DNA of 46,376 nucleotides from Nocardioides sp. (GTDB lineage: Bacteria > Actinomycetota > Actinomycetes > Propionibacteriales > Nocardioidaceae): NCBI RefSeq assembly GCF_014360585.1, contig NZ_JACIXG010000040.1:1-46376 (forward strand), written 5' to 3'. The notes beneath the pieces were generated by a model. The model did not search any database and was not told where the DNA came from. It saw nothing but the letters and a program-made list of their open reading frames with translations. Numbering within the stretch: the first letter of the stretch is position 1; each line of letters begins with the position of its first letter. Shown piece by piece: positions 1-7,646 of the stretch. The position numbers and the translations under genes were made by a program.

Positions 1-500
1 ACCGACATCCCGCCATAGCCCGAGCTCGCCTGCCGGAAGCCTCGCATGCGGAACAGCTGCAGAGCGGCGGTGAACAGCGGCGGCATCTTCGACAGCACAG
101 CCAGCGGCCTGGCCGCCTTCGGCGGGTAGTTGTCGAAGGCCTCGCACGCCACCAGCGCCAGCCGCGCGATGCGGTCGGTGCGGTCGGCGTTGATGAGGAA
201 CTGGCCACCGCCCCAGTCGTTGAGGACCAGGGTGACGTCGTGGAGGTCGAGCTCGTCGAGGAAGTCGCCGAGGATGCTCGCCACACCCTGCTGGCTGAGG
301 TCCGCGTCGGGGTTCATCGGCTTGCGATGGCCTCCGAGCGGCAGCGTCGGGCGGAGGACCCGAAACCCGTCGAGATGAGGCATCGCGCGACGCCACAGAC
401 GGCCGTCCATCGGCACTCCGTGGAGGAGCACGAGGACAGGGCCGTCACCGCCGGTATCCTCGAAATCGATCGGACCGGCCGACAGCTGGACGCTGGGCAT
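1..500 (-). CDS. alpha/beta hydrolase, haloalkane-dehalogenase-like (3' end beyond window)
   Basis: The visible 166 residues begin MPSVQLSAGPIDFEDTGG and contain an oxyanion-hole HG motif (LVLLHGVPMDG, about 28-38). The nucleophile elbow is LVLNDWGGGQ (about 91-100). An Asp at the elbow, as in haloalkane dehalogenases and some epoxide hydrolases, replaces the usual Ser, so hydrolysis through an ester to Asp is possible. The acid and His of the triad would lie past the window edge, so the substrate cannot be judged. The ATG at 498-500 is preceded by GAGGAG at good spacing, which fixes the start. The ORF runs open off the left edge, so this is truncation by the window and not a pseudogene. Confidence 0.85.
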   Translation of the reverse strand, partial: MPSVQLSAGPIDFEDTGGDGPVLVLLHGVPMDGRLWRRAMPHLDGFRVLRPTLPLGGHRKPMNPDADLSQQGVASILGDFLDELDLHDVTLVLNDWGGGQFLINADRTDRIARLALVACEAFDNYPPKAARPLAVLSKMPPLFTAALQLFRMRGFRQASSGYGGMS

Positions 501-682
501 TCAGTGGGCTCCTCGAAGCAATGACGTGGGGTGCCCACACCTTGCCCCGCCGGCAACACCCGTGCAACGGGAATCGCCCAATTCCCCACGCATCCGGGTC
601 TATCGCAGGTCTTTGGTCCCTGAAGCCCAGGGTCTTCCGATACGACCTGGGGTTTCTCGTGTCAGCTGCCGGGCTGCCGGCC

Positions 683-1783
683 TCAGAGTCCGACCGGCAG
701 GTCCTCGGCGGCGGCGAACGCCTCGATCGTCCTGGCCGGGCCCCGCTCGTCGATCATCTCGACGAGGTCGGCGAGGTCGTCGCGGCGGTCTCGTGAGACC
801 AGCCAGGCCATCAGCCGCTGGCCACGGGGGACGGTGGTCTCCTCGAAGGGGACGCCGGCGTCGTACCAGAACTCGAGGACAGCCTCGCGGAGCAGCGACC
901 AGTAGCGGTCGGGGTCCTCGGTGGCGGGGTCCACTGCAGCCCGGAAGTGCTCCCACATGTCGATCGGGAGGATCTCGGTGCGCAGCGTCCGCATCAGCTC
1001 CGCGGAGCCGGTGGCCGCCACCAGCTCCACGGTCTGGCGCTTGGTGGCGATCCGCTCGACCAGGTTGGCGATCTGCGCGCGCTTCTGGGTGGCGGAGGAC
1101 AGGTCGTTCCGGACCCGCCAGTCGTAGACGACGTCGGTGAGGACGTCGAAGCTCCGGGCGGCCAGGAACGCCTGCGTCAGCGCGACCTGGTCCTGGTAGC
1201 GGGTGCGCTCGGGGAAGGTGATGTCGTTGTCGGTCCAGAAGGAGCGCCGGAAGATCTTGTTCCAGACGAACACGTCCGCGAGCATCAGCGGCGCATCCTC
1301 GATCCGGCACTTGAGGCGCGTCCGGGAGTGGTTGCGGCGCATCAGCGGGGTGACGTACCTCCGCTCCTCGCCGTCGACGACGCTCACCCGCTCGGCGGCG
1401 CCGACCGCGAAGTCGGAGCCCGTACGCCGCAGCGTCCTCAGCATCGTGGTCCAGGCGTCGCGGGGCAGGATGTCGTCGGGGTCGACGAAGGTGAGCAGTT
1501 CACCGGAGGCGGCCTCGATCCCGGCGCGACGGGCGATGGAGACGCCGGAGTTGGGCTGGATGATCAGCTTGACCCGGGGGTCCTTCGCGGCGATGTCCTT
1601 GACGATCTCGGCGGACCCGTCGGTCGAGCCGTCGTCGACGACGACGACCTCGATGGCGCAGACCTCACGCAGGGGCTGGCGCAGGATGCTGTCGAGGCTG
1701 TCGGCGACGTAGTCGGCCACGTTGTAGACCGGTACGACGACGCTGAGCAGCCTCGGCTTGTCCTTCCTCCTGAATACCCCCAC
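683..1783 (-). CDS. family 2 glycosyltransferase
   Basis: About 366 aa. An N-terminal GT-A domain begins LLSVVVPVYNVADYV, continues with VVVDDGSTDGS (about 48-58), and carries the metal-binding acidic motif FVDPDD (about 98-103). The C-terminal 200 residues (KIFRRSFW, RYQDQVALTQAF) resemble cell-wall-polymer GT2 enzymes that add sugars to teichoic-acid-like or capsular polymers; the acceptor is not known. It is probably cytoplasmic at the membrane face. Start choice: GTG at 1781-1783 lies 8 nt after TAGACT (1797 down to 1792) with no Shine-Dalgarno, the leaderless layout common in this window. An ATG at 1810 is possible in frame but would begin inside the presumed promoter. No partner gene is adjacent. 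Confidence 0.85.
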   Translation of the reverse strand: MGVFRRKDKPRLLSVVVPVYNVADYVADSLDSILRQPLREVCAIEVVVVDDGSTDGSAEIVKDIAAKDPRVKLIIQPNSGVSIARRAGIEAASGELLTFVDPDDILPRDAWTTMLRTLRRTGSDFAVGAAERVSVVDGEERRYVTPLMRRNHSRTRLKCRIEDAPLMLADVFVWNKIFRRSFWTDNDITFPERTRYQDQVALTQAFLAARSFDVLTDVVYDWRVRNDLSSATQKRAQIANLVERIATKRQTVELVAATGSAELMRTLRTEILPIDMWEHFRAAVDPATEDPDRYWSLLREAVLEFWYDAGVPFEETTVPRGQRLMAWLVSRDRRDDLADLVEMIDERGPARTIEAFAAAEDLPVGL

Positions 1784-2006
1784 GTAAACGGAGTCTAAAG
1801 GGGTGCACATCACCGCACCGCCGCCATCGTGAGCGTGTCGACCCTGCAGCTGGCCGGGGCGATGACCTCGAACACGGCGCGCCAGGAAGGGGCCGTCGAG
1901 GTCGGGCCAATGTGGGGGCAATCGGTCACGGGAGGATCAACGCACATTCAGACGTGACGTTAGGCCGATCGCGGTGTCTCCGGGGTGAACTGGTGGTGAT
2001 CGTTCG
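1784..2006. other. gene-free stretch
   Basis: This interval separates the glycosyltransferase start from the psuG stop. Apart from the presumed TAGACT -10 box (1792-1797) nothing convincing is visible. No ORF with typical third-position GC bias, no strong hairpin followed by T residues and no tRNA-like fold was seen. Confidence 0.4.
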
Positions 2007-2921
2007 TCACACTGCGGCATGGTGAGCGTACGACGCGGCCATTTGTGCCCCGAAGGCTGCGTTGTCCCGCACCAGCGCGATGTTGGTCGCCAGCGAGTCG
2101 CCGCCGGTCAGCTCGACGATCCGGGCCAGCAGGAACGGGGTGATCTCCTTGCCGTGGACGTCACGTTCGTCGGCATCCGCGAGGGCCTGATCGATGTGTG
2201 CCCCGATCACCTCGGCCGGGATCTCGTCGCCGACCGGAACCGGGTTGGCGATGACCAGGCCGCTGGGGAGGCCGAGGTCCCAGGTGGCCTTCATGACCGC
2301 GGCGGCCTCGGCGGGTCCGTCGATCCGCAACGGCGCCGCGAAACCGGAGCTGCGGGAGTAGAAGGCCGGGAACTCGTCACTGCCGTTGACCAGGACCGGC
2401 ACCCCGTAGGTCTCCAGGGTCTCCAACGTCAGGCCGATGTCGAGGATCGACTTCACGCCGGCACTCACCACCGCGACCTGGGTGCGGGCGAGCTCGGTCA
2501 GGTCGGCGGAGATGTCGAAGGACGTCGCGGCGCCGCGGTGCACGCCGCCGAGTCCACCGGTCACGAACGTCCTGATCCCGGCCATGGCCGCCAGGCGCAT
2601 GGTGGCCGCGACCGTCGTTGCGCCGTGGAGACCGCGGGCGACGACGTACGGGAGGTCTCGGAGGCTGACCTTGGTCACCTCGGGGTCGGAGGCGAGGAGC
2701 TCCAGGTCATCCGGGGTCAGGCCGGCGCGCGGGATGCCGTCGAGGAGCGCGATCGTGGCCGGGACGGCGCCGTTGTCACGCACGACCTGCTCGACCTCGG
2801 TGGCCATCTTCACGTTGTCGGGGTAGGGCATGCCGTGGCTGATGATCGTCGACTCCAGCGCGACGACCGGGCGGCCCTCGGCGAGCGCGGTCTCGACCTC
2901 CTCGGTGAGCCGGACCTTCAC
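2007..2921 (-). CDS. psuG: pseudouridine-5'-phosphate glycosidase
   Basis: 304 aa, the usual family length. It cleaves pseudouridine 5'-phosphate to uracil and ribose 5-phosphate (reversible, metal-dependent), the second step of pseudouridine breakdown. Family hallmarks visible are VALESTIISHGMPYPDN near the N-terminus, FVTGGLGGVHRGA (about 118-130), VVSAGVKSILDIGLTLETLETYGVPV and SGLVIANPVP, ending NIALVRDNAAFGAQMA. The GTG start at 2919-2921 has GAGGAG about 6 nt upstream. That Shine-Dalgarno directly abuts the palindromic element at 2931-3095, so structure there could influence translation. psuK lies upstream on the same strand, forming a two-gene catabolic unit. No pseudouridine transporter is adjacent. 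Confidence 0.96.
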   Translation of the reverse strand: MKVRLTEEVETALAEGRPVVALESTIISHGMPYPDNVKMATEVEQVVRDNGAVPATIALLDGIPRAGLTPDDLELLASDPEVTKVSLRDLPYVVARGLHGATTVAATMRLAAMAGIRTFVTGGLGGVHRGAATSFDISADLTELARTQVAVVSAGVKSILDIGLTLETLETYGVPVLVNGSDEFPAFYSRSSGFAAPLRIDGPAEAAAVMKATWDLGLPSGLVIANPVPVGDEIPAEVIGAHIDQALADADERDVHGKEITPFLLARIVELTGGDSLATNIALVRDNAAFGAQMAASYAHHAAV

Positions 2922-2930
2922 GCCAGCTCC

Positions 2931-3095
2931 TCAGAGATTGCGCGGACAGGGCCGCCTGCTGCGCGTCGCGATACGGGCGCGCTGGCTGCGTTGTCGCCTC
3001 TCGACGGTGCAACCAGACCGCCTTCGAGGCTCCGCCTTGCCATCACACCCGTCTCGCGACGCTCGCGACGGCGCCCCCGCCCGCGCAATCTCTGA
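2931..3095 (-). repeat. 165-bp imperfect palindromic element spanning the psuK 3' end and the psuK-psuG gap
   Basis: The ends are perfect 15-nt inverted repeats (2931-2945 and 3081-3095, TCAGAGATTGCGCGG read inward from each end). They extend to about 21 nt with two differences, both of which become G-U pairs in the minus-strand (psuKG) transcript. A second stem pairs 2963-2977 with 3049-3063 (14 of 15 positions, GCGTCGCGA core). The apex contains small hairpins such as GCCTTCGAGGC. The element encodes the last dozen or so residues and the stop of psuK and ends next to the psuG Shine-Dalgarno. It looks like a MITE-like or repetitive insertion, or a structured intercistronic RNA. No clear target duplication is visible. 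Confidence 0.75.
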
Positions 3096-4017
3096 CGAGG
3101 CTTTCGCTGAGGTCCATCCTGACGGTGTCGTTGGTGCCGCAGGTGAGCGCTGCCGCAGCGTGGCCGAACCGCGCAGCCTGGACGAGGTCGATGTCGCGGA
3201 GGATCTCGTGGGTGAACGCGGCGAGCATCGCGTCGCCGGCGCCGGTGACGTCGATGACGTCTGTCGGCACGGAGGGAAGCTCCTGGTAGACGTCGTTGTA
3301 GCTGATCACCGAGCCGCGGGCACCCAGGCGGACCCAGACGACGCCGACGCCGCGATCGTGCAGGGAGTGGACGGCCTTTTCGATCTCCGCATCGCTGTCG
3401 GCAGGCAGGTCGGTCAGCGCGGCCAGCTCGGCCTGGTTGGGCGTGACCAGATAGAGCTCGCGATCGGCGCGGATCAGCTCACGCGCCCGCTTCGCCTTCT
3501 GCACCGACACCGGGTCGAAGCCGACCGGCACGTCGAACTCGCGGGCGAGGTCGATCGCCATGTCGGCCGTGCGGACCGGGATGTTGCCCTCGACGAGCAC
3601 ACCGCGAGCGCCCTTGATCAGGTCGCGGGCCGCCTCCACGACCAGCGGGGAGAACTCGTCGGTCGCCGCCATGTCGGCCACCGCGACCACCAGCTCGCCG
3701 GAGGAGTCGAGCACGGCGTTGTAGGTGCCGGTGCGTACGTCTGCCCGACGTCGGACGTAGGTGCAGTCGACGCCTACGTCCTCGGTGTAGCTGATCACCT
3801 CGTCGCCGATCGGGTCGTCGCCGACGACCGAGACGAGCGCCACCGAGTCGCCGAGCCGGGCGAGGTTCTCCGCAACGTTGCGGCCGACACCGCCGGGCGA
3901 GATCCCCGCGGATCCGGACATGCTCGAACCCATCACCACCTGCTCGTTCGCACGAGCGTGGAGATCCATGTTGGAGCCGCCGATCACGACGATGTCTGGC
4001 GGTGCTTGCAGGTTCAT
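3043..4017 (-). CDS. psuK: PfkB-family sugar kinase, probable pseudouridine kinase
   Basis: 324 aa from the ATG at 4017. It phosphorylates pseudouridine at the 5' position to feed PsuG; this specificity is inferred from the psuG neighbour, the fold is seen directly. Motifs: IVVIGGSNMDLHARA at the N-terminus, SPGGVGRNVAENLARLG (sugar-binding GG region), FDPVSVQKAKRARELI, LVTPNQAELAALT, and the catalytic anion-hole motif DVTGAGDAMLAAF near residue 275. The start is supported by TACGAT 7 nt upstream (4030 down to 4025), a leaderless arrangement. Oddity: the C-terminal residues after LSESLVR (DCAGGGAVASVARRV) are encoded inside the palindromic element 2931-3095, so the native C-terminus has probably been replaced. 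Confidence 0.9.
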   Translation of the reverse strand: MNLQAPPDIVVIGGSNMDLHARANEQVVMGSSMSGSAGISPGGVGRNVAENLARLGDSVALVSVVGDDPIGDEVISYTEDVGVDCTYVRRRADVRTGTYNAVLDSSGELVVAVADMAATDEFSPLVVEAARDLIKGARGVLVEGNIPVRTADMAIDLAREFDVPVGFDPVSVQKAKRARELIRADRELYLVTPNQAELAALTDLPADSDAEIEKAVHSLHDRGVGVVWVRLGARGSVISYNDVYQELPSVPTDVIDVTGAGDAMLAAFTHEILRDIDLVQAARFGHAAAALTCGTNDTVRMDLSESLVRDCAGGGAVASVARRV

Positions 4018-4024
4018 CACTTGC

Positions 4025-4030
4025 ATCGTA
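4025..4030 (-). promoter_or_regulatory. -10 box of leaderless psuK promoter
   Basis: TACGAT on the minus strand, 7 nt before the ATG at 4017, with no Shine-Dalgarno between. The spacing places the transcription start at or next to the start codon. Inferred from spacing only. Confidence 0.5.
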
Positions 4031-4055
4031 AGTGGGGTGCTCGGATCGCGCCCCC

Positions 4056-4068
4056 TCATAAAGTATGA
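4056..4068. promoter_or_regulatory. inverted repeat upstream of psuK, possible operator
   Basis: TCATA-AAG-TATGA is a perfect 5-bp dyad in an AT-rich island. It lies about 40-50 bp upstream of the inferred psuK transcription start and just outside the stop of the lactate monooxygenase-like gene. Placement near -40 fits an operator or activator site for a pseudouridine-responsive regulator, but no regulator gene is adjacent. Confidence 0.35.
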
Positions 4069-4093
4069 ACTTGGTTGTGCGCTTGGGTTTCCT

Positions 4094-5362
4094 TCAGCCG
4101 AGGAGCTCGCGGCCGACCTCGTCGACCGAGCGGCAGCCGACCAGGCCGAGGGAGAGGTCGAGCTCGGCGATCATGTGCTCGATGACTGCCTGGACACCGG
4201 CGGCGCCGGCGAGCGCGAGACCGTAGACGTAGGGACGGCCGAGGAGGACGGCGTCAGCACCCAGGGCAAGCGCTTTGAGGATGTCGGCGCCGGAGCGGAT
4301 GCCGGAGTCGAAGAGCACCGGGATCCGGCCGTCGATCTCGTCGACGATGCTCGGCAGGGCGTCGATGGAGGCGATGGCGCCGTCGACCTGCCGGCCGCCG
4401 TGGTTGGAGACGATGATCCCCTCGACGCCGTGCTCGAGCGCGCGCCGCGCATCCGAGGGCGCCTGGATCCCCTTCAGCACGATCGGCAGGTCGGTCATCT
4501 CGCGCAGCCGGTCCAGGTCGTCCCAGATCAGGTCGGATCGGGAGAAGACGTCGAGGAAGGTCTCGACCGCCGCCCGGGCGTGGCCGGAGCGAAGGTTGTC
4601 GACGAGCCTGCCGGGGTGATGCTGGGCCATCGAGGCGACCGCCGACAGTGCCGAGGGGAGCTCGCGCAGTCCCGGCCGCACGCTCGTCCCGGGACCCGAC
4701 GCGATCCCCTGCTCGACGAGCGCCCGGAACGCCGGGTCGGAGGTGTACTGAGCGATCCCGAGGCCGCGTGCGAAGGGCAGGTAGCCCAGATCGAGGTCGC
4801 GCGTACGCCACCCCAGCATGTGCGTGTCGAGCGTGACGACAAGCGCGTCCGAGCCGATGGCCTCGGCGCGGCGTACGAAGGACTCGACGATCGCCTCGTC
4901 CTTCGACCAGTAGAGCTGGTAGAGCCGAGGGGTGTCACCGAGATCCTCGGCGACCTCCTCCATCGGGACGGACGCCTGGGTGGAGATCATCATCGGGATG
5001 CCGGTCGCGCGAGCGGCGGCAGCGACCTCGTGCTCGGCGCGGGGATGGGCGAGCTCGAGCACGCCGACCGGCCCCAGCATCATCGGCGCCGGCATGTCCA
5101 CCCCGAACAGGGTGGTGCGCAGGTCGCGGTCCTCGACGTTGGCGAGCATGCGAGGCACGAGCCGGAAGTGGTCGAAGGCCGCCGTGTTGGCGGCGACGGT
5201 GCGCTGCTGACCGGCCCCGCCGGCGACGTAGGCCCAGGCCTCTTCGCTCATCGCCTTCTGGGCCGCCTCGGCGAGTGCCGACGGCTCGGTCGGCACCACC
5301 GGCCGGTGGCCGAAAAGGCCCTTGCGGAAGATCGCGGACTGCAGGTCTCTGCCGATACTCAC
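4094..5362 (-). CDS. FMN-dependent alpha-hydroxy-acid oxidase, lactate 2-monooxygenase type
   Basis: 422 aa. Enzymes of this family oxidise L-lactate or related 2-hydroxy acids; monooxygenase members release acetate and CO2. The TIM-barrel signatures are present: ISTQASVPMEEV, RLYQLYW, VVTLDTHMLGWR, ILKGIQAP, the catalytic-base His/Arg motif SNHGGRQVDGA (about 325-335), DSGIRSGADILKALALGADAVLLGRPYVYG for FMN phosphate binding, and a loop insert before LRELPSAL typical of lactate monooxygenases. The exact substrate is uncertain. The GTG start at 5360-5362 sits 7 nt after TAACCT (5375 down to 5370), so the message is probably leaderless. The TetR gene upstream is on the same strand. Confidence 0.88.
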   Translation of the reverse strand: MSIGRDLQSAIFRKGLFGHRPVVPTEPSALAEAAQKAMSEEAWAYVAGGAGQQRTVAANTAAFDHFRLVPRMLANVEDRDLRTTLFGVDMPAPMMLGPVGVLELAHPRAEHEVAAAARATGIPMMISTQASVPMEEVAEDLGDTPRLYQLYWSKDEAIVESFVRRAEAIGSDALVVTLDTHMLGWRTRDLDLGYLPFARGLGIAQYTSDPAFRALVEQGIASGPGTSVRPGLRELPSALSAVASMAQHHPGRLVDNLRSGHARAAVETFLDVFSRSDLIWDDLDRLREMTDLPIVLKGIQAPSDARRALEHGVEGIIVSNHGGRQVDGAIASIDALPSIVDEIDGRIPVLFDSGIRSGADILKALALGADAVLLGRPYVYGLALAGAAGVQAVIEHMIAELDLSLGLVGCRSVDEVGRELLG

Positions 5363-5369
5363 GCGGCGA

Positions 5370-5375
5370 AGGTTA
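5370..5375 (-). promoter_or_regulatory. -10 box of leaderless promoter for the lactate monooxygenase-like gene
   Basis: TAACCT on the minus strand, 7 nt before the GTG start at 5362. It matches the TANNNT-plus-6-to-8-nt pattern seen before many genes here. Confidence 0.45.
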
Positions 5376-5411
5376 CTCGCCGGGCGGGATGTACGACGGC
5401 GAGCTCTGCAA

Positions 5412-5433
5412 GGGCTTACGCGCCGGTAACCCC
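5412..5433. promoter_or_regulatory. dyad upstream of the lactate monooxygenase-like gene, possible operator
   Basis: GGGCTTAC-N6-GTAACCCC, 7 of 8 positions symmetric, centred about 60 bp upstream of the inferred start. A wider 9-bp inverted repeat (5391-5399 and 5446-5454, GTACGACGG) brackets it. It could be the binding site of the neighbouring TetR protein or of another metabolite regulator. Confidence 0.35.
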
Positions 5434-5465
5434 TGCGGACCTTCCCCGTCGTACCCGGTCGCGCC

Positions 5466-6110
5466 TCAGCCGGCGCCGAGATCCACCATCAGGTGCGCGG
5501 GCAGTGCGGCCCCGGAGAGCGCCGCGATCAGTCGATGACACCGCTCCGTCATCTGAGTCGGCGTCACCTCCGGGTGGTCGAGCCACCAGGTGATCAGCGC
5601 GTCGACAGCGCTCATCCAGACGGCGGTCAACGCGGAGGCGTCGAGAGGATCGTCGTCGCCCACGAGCCTCATCAGCTCACCCACCCCCTCGACGGCGAGA
5701 CGGGTGATCCGGTCGGTGTAGACGGCGCGGGCGGCCGCGACCTCGCCGTCGTCAGGCGCTGACGGATCGAAGAGGAGCCGCCACAACCACGGCTGCGGCT
5801 CGAGCGTACGGAAGAGACCGTCGAGCGTGCGCAGGCCCCGCTCCAGACCGACCGAGTCGTCGGCGGCGACCCGCTCCATCTCGGCGGCGAGGGTCTCGGC
5901 GCCGTAGTTGAAGCTGGCCAGGAAGAGACCCTCCTTGGAGCCGAAGTACTGATAGACCAGCGGCTTCGAGATGCCGGCATCGGCGGCGATCCCGGCGACG
6001 GACGCCTTGGCGAACCCCACGGTGCCGAAGACCTCGCAGGCGGCTCGGACGATCTGCAGCTCGCGGTCGGCGCGTGGGACACCCTTGGTTCCTGCGTTGG
6101 CCCGTGACAT
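5466..6110 (-). CDS. TetR/AcrR-family transcriptional regulator
   Basis: 214 aa. The N-terminal TetR DNA-binding domain is clear: RELQIVRAACEVFGTVGFAKASVAGIAADAGISKPLVYQYFGSKEGLFLASF (about 16-67). The C-terminal ligand domain (to LMVDLGAG) is not assignable to a ligand. The ATG at 6108-6110 follows TAGACT by 7 nt, so it is probably leaderless. It is divergent from the hydroxylase gene at 6182 across a 71-bp gap that holds a 35-bp dyad, which argues for autoregulation and control of the hydroxylase. The lactate monooxygenase-like gene lies 103 bp downstream on the same strand and may be a second target. Confidence 0.92.
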   Translation of the reverse strand: MSRANAGTKGVPRADRELQIVRAACEVFGTVGFAKASVAGIAADAGISKPLVYQYFGSKEGLFLASFNYGAETLAAEMERVAADDSVGLERGLRTLDGLFRTLEPQPWLWRLLFDPSAPDDGEVAAARAVYTDRITRLAVEGVGELMRLVGDDDPLDASALTAVWMSAVDALITWWLDHPEVTPTQMTERCHRLIAALSGAALPAHLMVDLGAG

Positions 6111-6117
6111 GCCCAGA

Positions 6118-6123
6118 AGTCTA
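6118..6123 (-). promoter_or_regulatory. -10 box of the tetR promoter
   Basis: TAGACT on the minus strand, 7 nt before the ATG at 6110. The 35-bp dyad 6132-6166 begins 8 nt further upstream and so covers the -35 region. Confidence 0.5.
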
Positions 6124-6131
6124 GCGACGGC

Positions 6132-6166
6132 ATATGACCCTGAGGTAACTTACTCCAAGGTCATAT
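6132..6166. promoter_or_regulatory. 35-bp dyad operator between tetR and the hydroxylase gene
   Basis: ATATGACC ... GTAA-C-TTAC ... GGTCATAT, symmetric about position 6149. The outer 8-bp and inner 4-bp arms are perfect and the two 5-nt linkers have equal length. Size and nested symmetry fit binding of two TetR dimers. The right arm lies just before the Shine-Dalgarno of the gene at 6182, so occupancy would block both divergent promoters. That the neighbouring TetR protein binds here is inferred. Confidence 0.7.
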
Positions 6167-6181
6167 CTCAGGAGGTCCCCC

Positions 6182-7069
6182 ATGAACGACATTCTCGACC
6201 CGCTGAAGAACCCGTTGACGTACGCGATCCCGTTCTTCGTGATCGCGATCCTCATCGAGCTGGCTGCGCTGAGATGGCTCGACCACGACGACAACCTGGC
6301 CGGTTACGTCTTCAAGGACGCCCGCACCTCGATCCTGATGGGCTTCGGTTCGATCGTGTCGATGACCGTGTTCAAGGTGCTGACCTTCGGGATCTATGCG
6401 GCGATCTTCGCCTACGCCTCGCTGTGGCAGATGCCGAGCACGTGGTGGGGCCTGGCGATCTCGGTCCTGGTCGTCGACCTCGCCTACTACTGGAACCATC
6501 GGTTCGTGCACCGGACCAGGGTCGGCTGGGCGGCCCACCAGGCGCACCACTCGAGCGAGTACATGACCTTCGCGACCGCGCTGCGACAGAAGTGGAACCC
6601 ATGGTTCGAGTTCTTCTTCTTCCTGCCGCTGCCCTTCGTCGGCATCTCCCCGGCGGCGATCTACATCGCCTTCTCGATCAACCTGGTCTACCAGTTCTTC
6701 GTGCACACCGAGACGATCGGCAAGCTCTGGCGGCCGCTGGAGCTCGTGCTCAACACGCCCTCGCATCACCGCGTCCACCACGGCTCCGACCCGGAATACC
6801 TGGACAAGAACTACGCCGGGATCCTGATCGTCTGGGACCGTCTCTTCGGCACCTTCCAGCCGGAGCGCCAGCGCCCGACGTACGGCCTGACCTACAAGGT
6901 CGACACCTACAACCTGATCCGCCTCGAGTACGGAGCGTTCCGCGAGCTCTGGAACGACGTACGCAGCGCCGCCGGCTGGCGCCTCAAGCTGAGCTACGCC
7001 TTCCGGCCTCCGGGGTGGACGCCCGAGGAGACTATGCGGTCTTCCGCCGCCCCAGAATCTGCACGATGA
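6182..7069 (+). CDS. fatty acid hydroxylase / sterol desaturase family membrane protein
   Basis: 295 aa integral membrane di-iron enzyme of the family that includes sterol desaturases, carotenoid hydroxylases and alkylglycerol monooxygenase. Several hydrophobic helices are visible (about 12-32, 62-85, 90-108, 145-180). The conserved His clusters are WNHRFVHRTRVGW, AAHQAHHSSEYM and TPSHHRVHHGSDPEYLDKNYAG. The hydroxylated lipid is unknown. An AGGAGGT Shine-Dalgarno 5 nt before the ATG fixes the start. It is probably repressed by the divergent TetR protein through the dyad at 6132-6166. Its last 38 nt overlap the 3' end of the convergent gene at 7032. Confidence 0.92.
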   Translation: MNDILDPLKNPLTYAIPFFVIAILIELAALRWLDHDDNLAGYVFKDARTSILMGFGSIVSMTVFKVLTFGIYAAIFAYASLWQMPSTWWGLAISVLVVDLAYYWNHRFVHRTRVGWAAHQAHHSSEYMTFATALRQKWNPWFEFFFFLPLPFVGISPAAIYIAFSINLVYQFFVHTETIGKLWRPLELVLNTPSHHRVHHGSDPEYLDKNYAGILIVWDRLFGTFQPERQRPTYGLTYKVDTYNLIRLEYGAFRELWNDVRSAAGWRLKLSYAFRPPGWTPEETMRSSAAPESAR

Positions 7070-7646
7070 GGAGGCCGAGGAGGCCGACGCCGACGAGCAC
7101 GAAGCCCGGTGCGGCCACCTTGACGAGCTGCTGACCCTCAGGGGACGCGGGCTCGCTGAAGCTCACCTGCTGAGGCTCGGGGGCGATCACCTCGGGGAAC
7201 TCCTTGGCGATCTCCGCCTGGAGCTTGTCGGTGTACTCCTGGACGCGCGGCTGGGTCCCGGCGGCGAGGATCGTGTCGCCCTTCTTCTGCACGAAGAAGT
7301 AGTAGTCCTCGTCGTCGGTCAGCGACTTCTTCTGGCAGACACCGGGGTTGAGCGTGACCTGGAGATTGCTGCCGCCGGCGACACCCTTGATCGGCTTGAC
7401 GACGGTCACCGGGTAGACCACCGGGCCGCCCCTCTTGGTGGCCTTGCCGGGGCCGTTCACCCGCGCGTGGAAGACCATCGGCTCCTTGACCGCGTCGCTG
7501 AGCACGAACGCGGGGCACTTCGCGGGGGCAGTGACAGGCTCTGCCGTCGCGGGGGCAGGGCTCATCGTGACGATCGCCAGGGCGACCATTGCGACGGCTG
7601 CGAGGTACGGGGGGACGCGGCGCATGGCGACGATCAAACCAGTCAC
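7032..7646 (-). CDS. exported membrane-anchored protein of unknown function
   Basis: 204 aa. An N-terminal signal sequence (YLAAVAMVALAIVTMSPAPATAEP) leads to a roughly 130-residue extracellular domain with two Cys (AKCPAFVL and NPGVCQKK) that could form a disulfide. One C-terminal membrane helix (FVLVGVGLLGLLIVQIL) is followed by positive charges. I do not recognise the domain family. The GTG at 7644-7646 overlaps the HAD stop (GTGA) with GGAG 10 nt upstream, suggesting translational coupling as last gene of the serS operon; an ATG 21 nt downstream is an alternative. Its 3' end overlaps the convergent hydroxylase gene. Confidence 0.75.
   Translation of the reverse strand: MTGLIVAMRRVPPYLAAVAMVALAIVTMSPAPATAEPVTAPAKCPAFVLSDAVKEPMVFHARVNGPGKATKRGGPVVYPVTVVKPIKGVAGGSNLQVTLNPGVCQKKSLTDDEDYYFFVQKKGDTILAAGTQPRVQEYTDKLQAEIAKEFPEVIAPEPQQVSFSEPASPEGQQLVKVAAPGFVLVGVGLLGLLIVQILGRRKTA

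Noticed and set aside
2931..3095. Ordinary intact insertion sequence
   Set aside because: Only 165 bp, no transposase frame and no target-site duplication at its borders.
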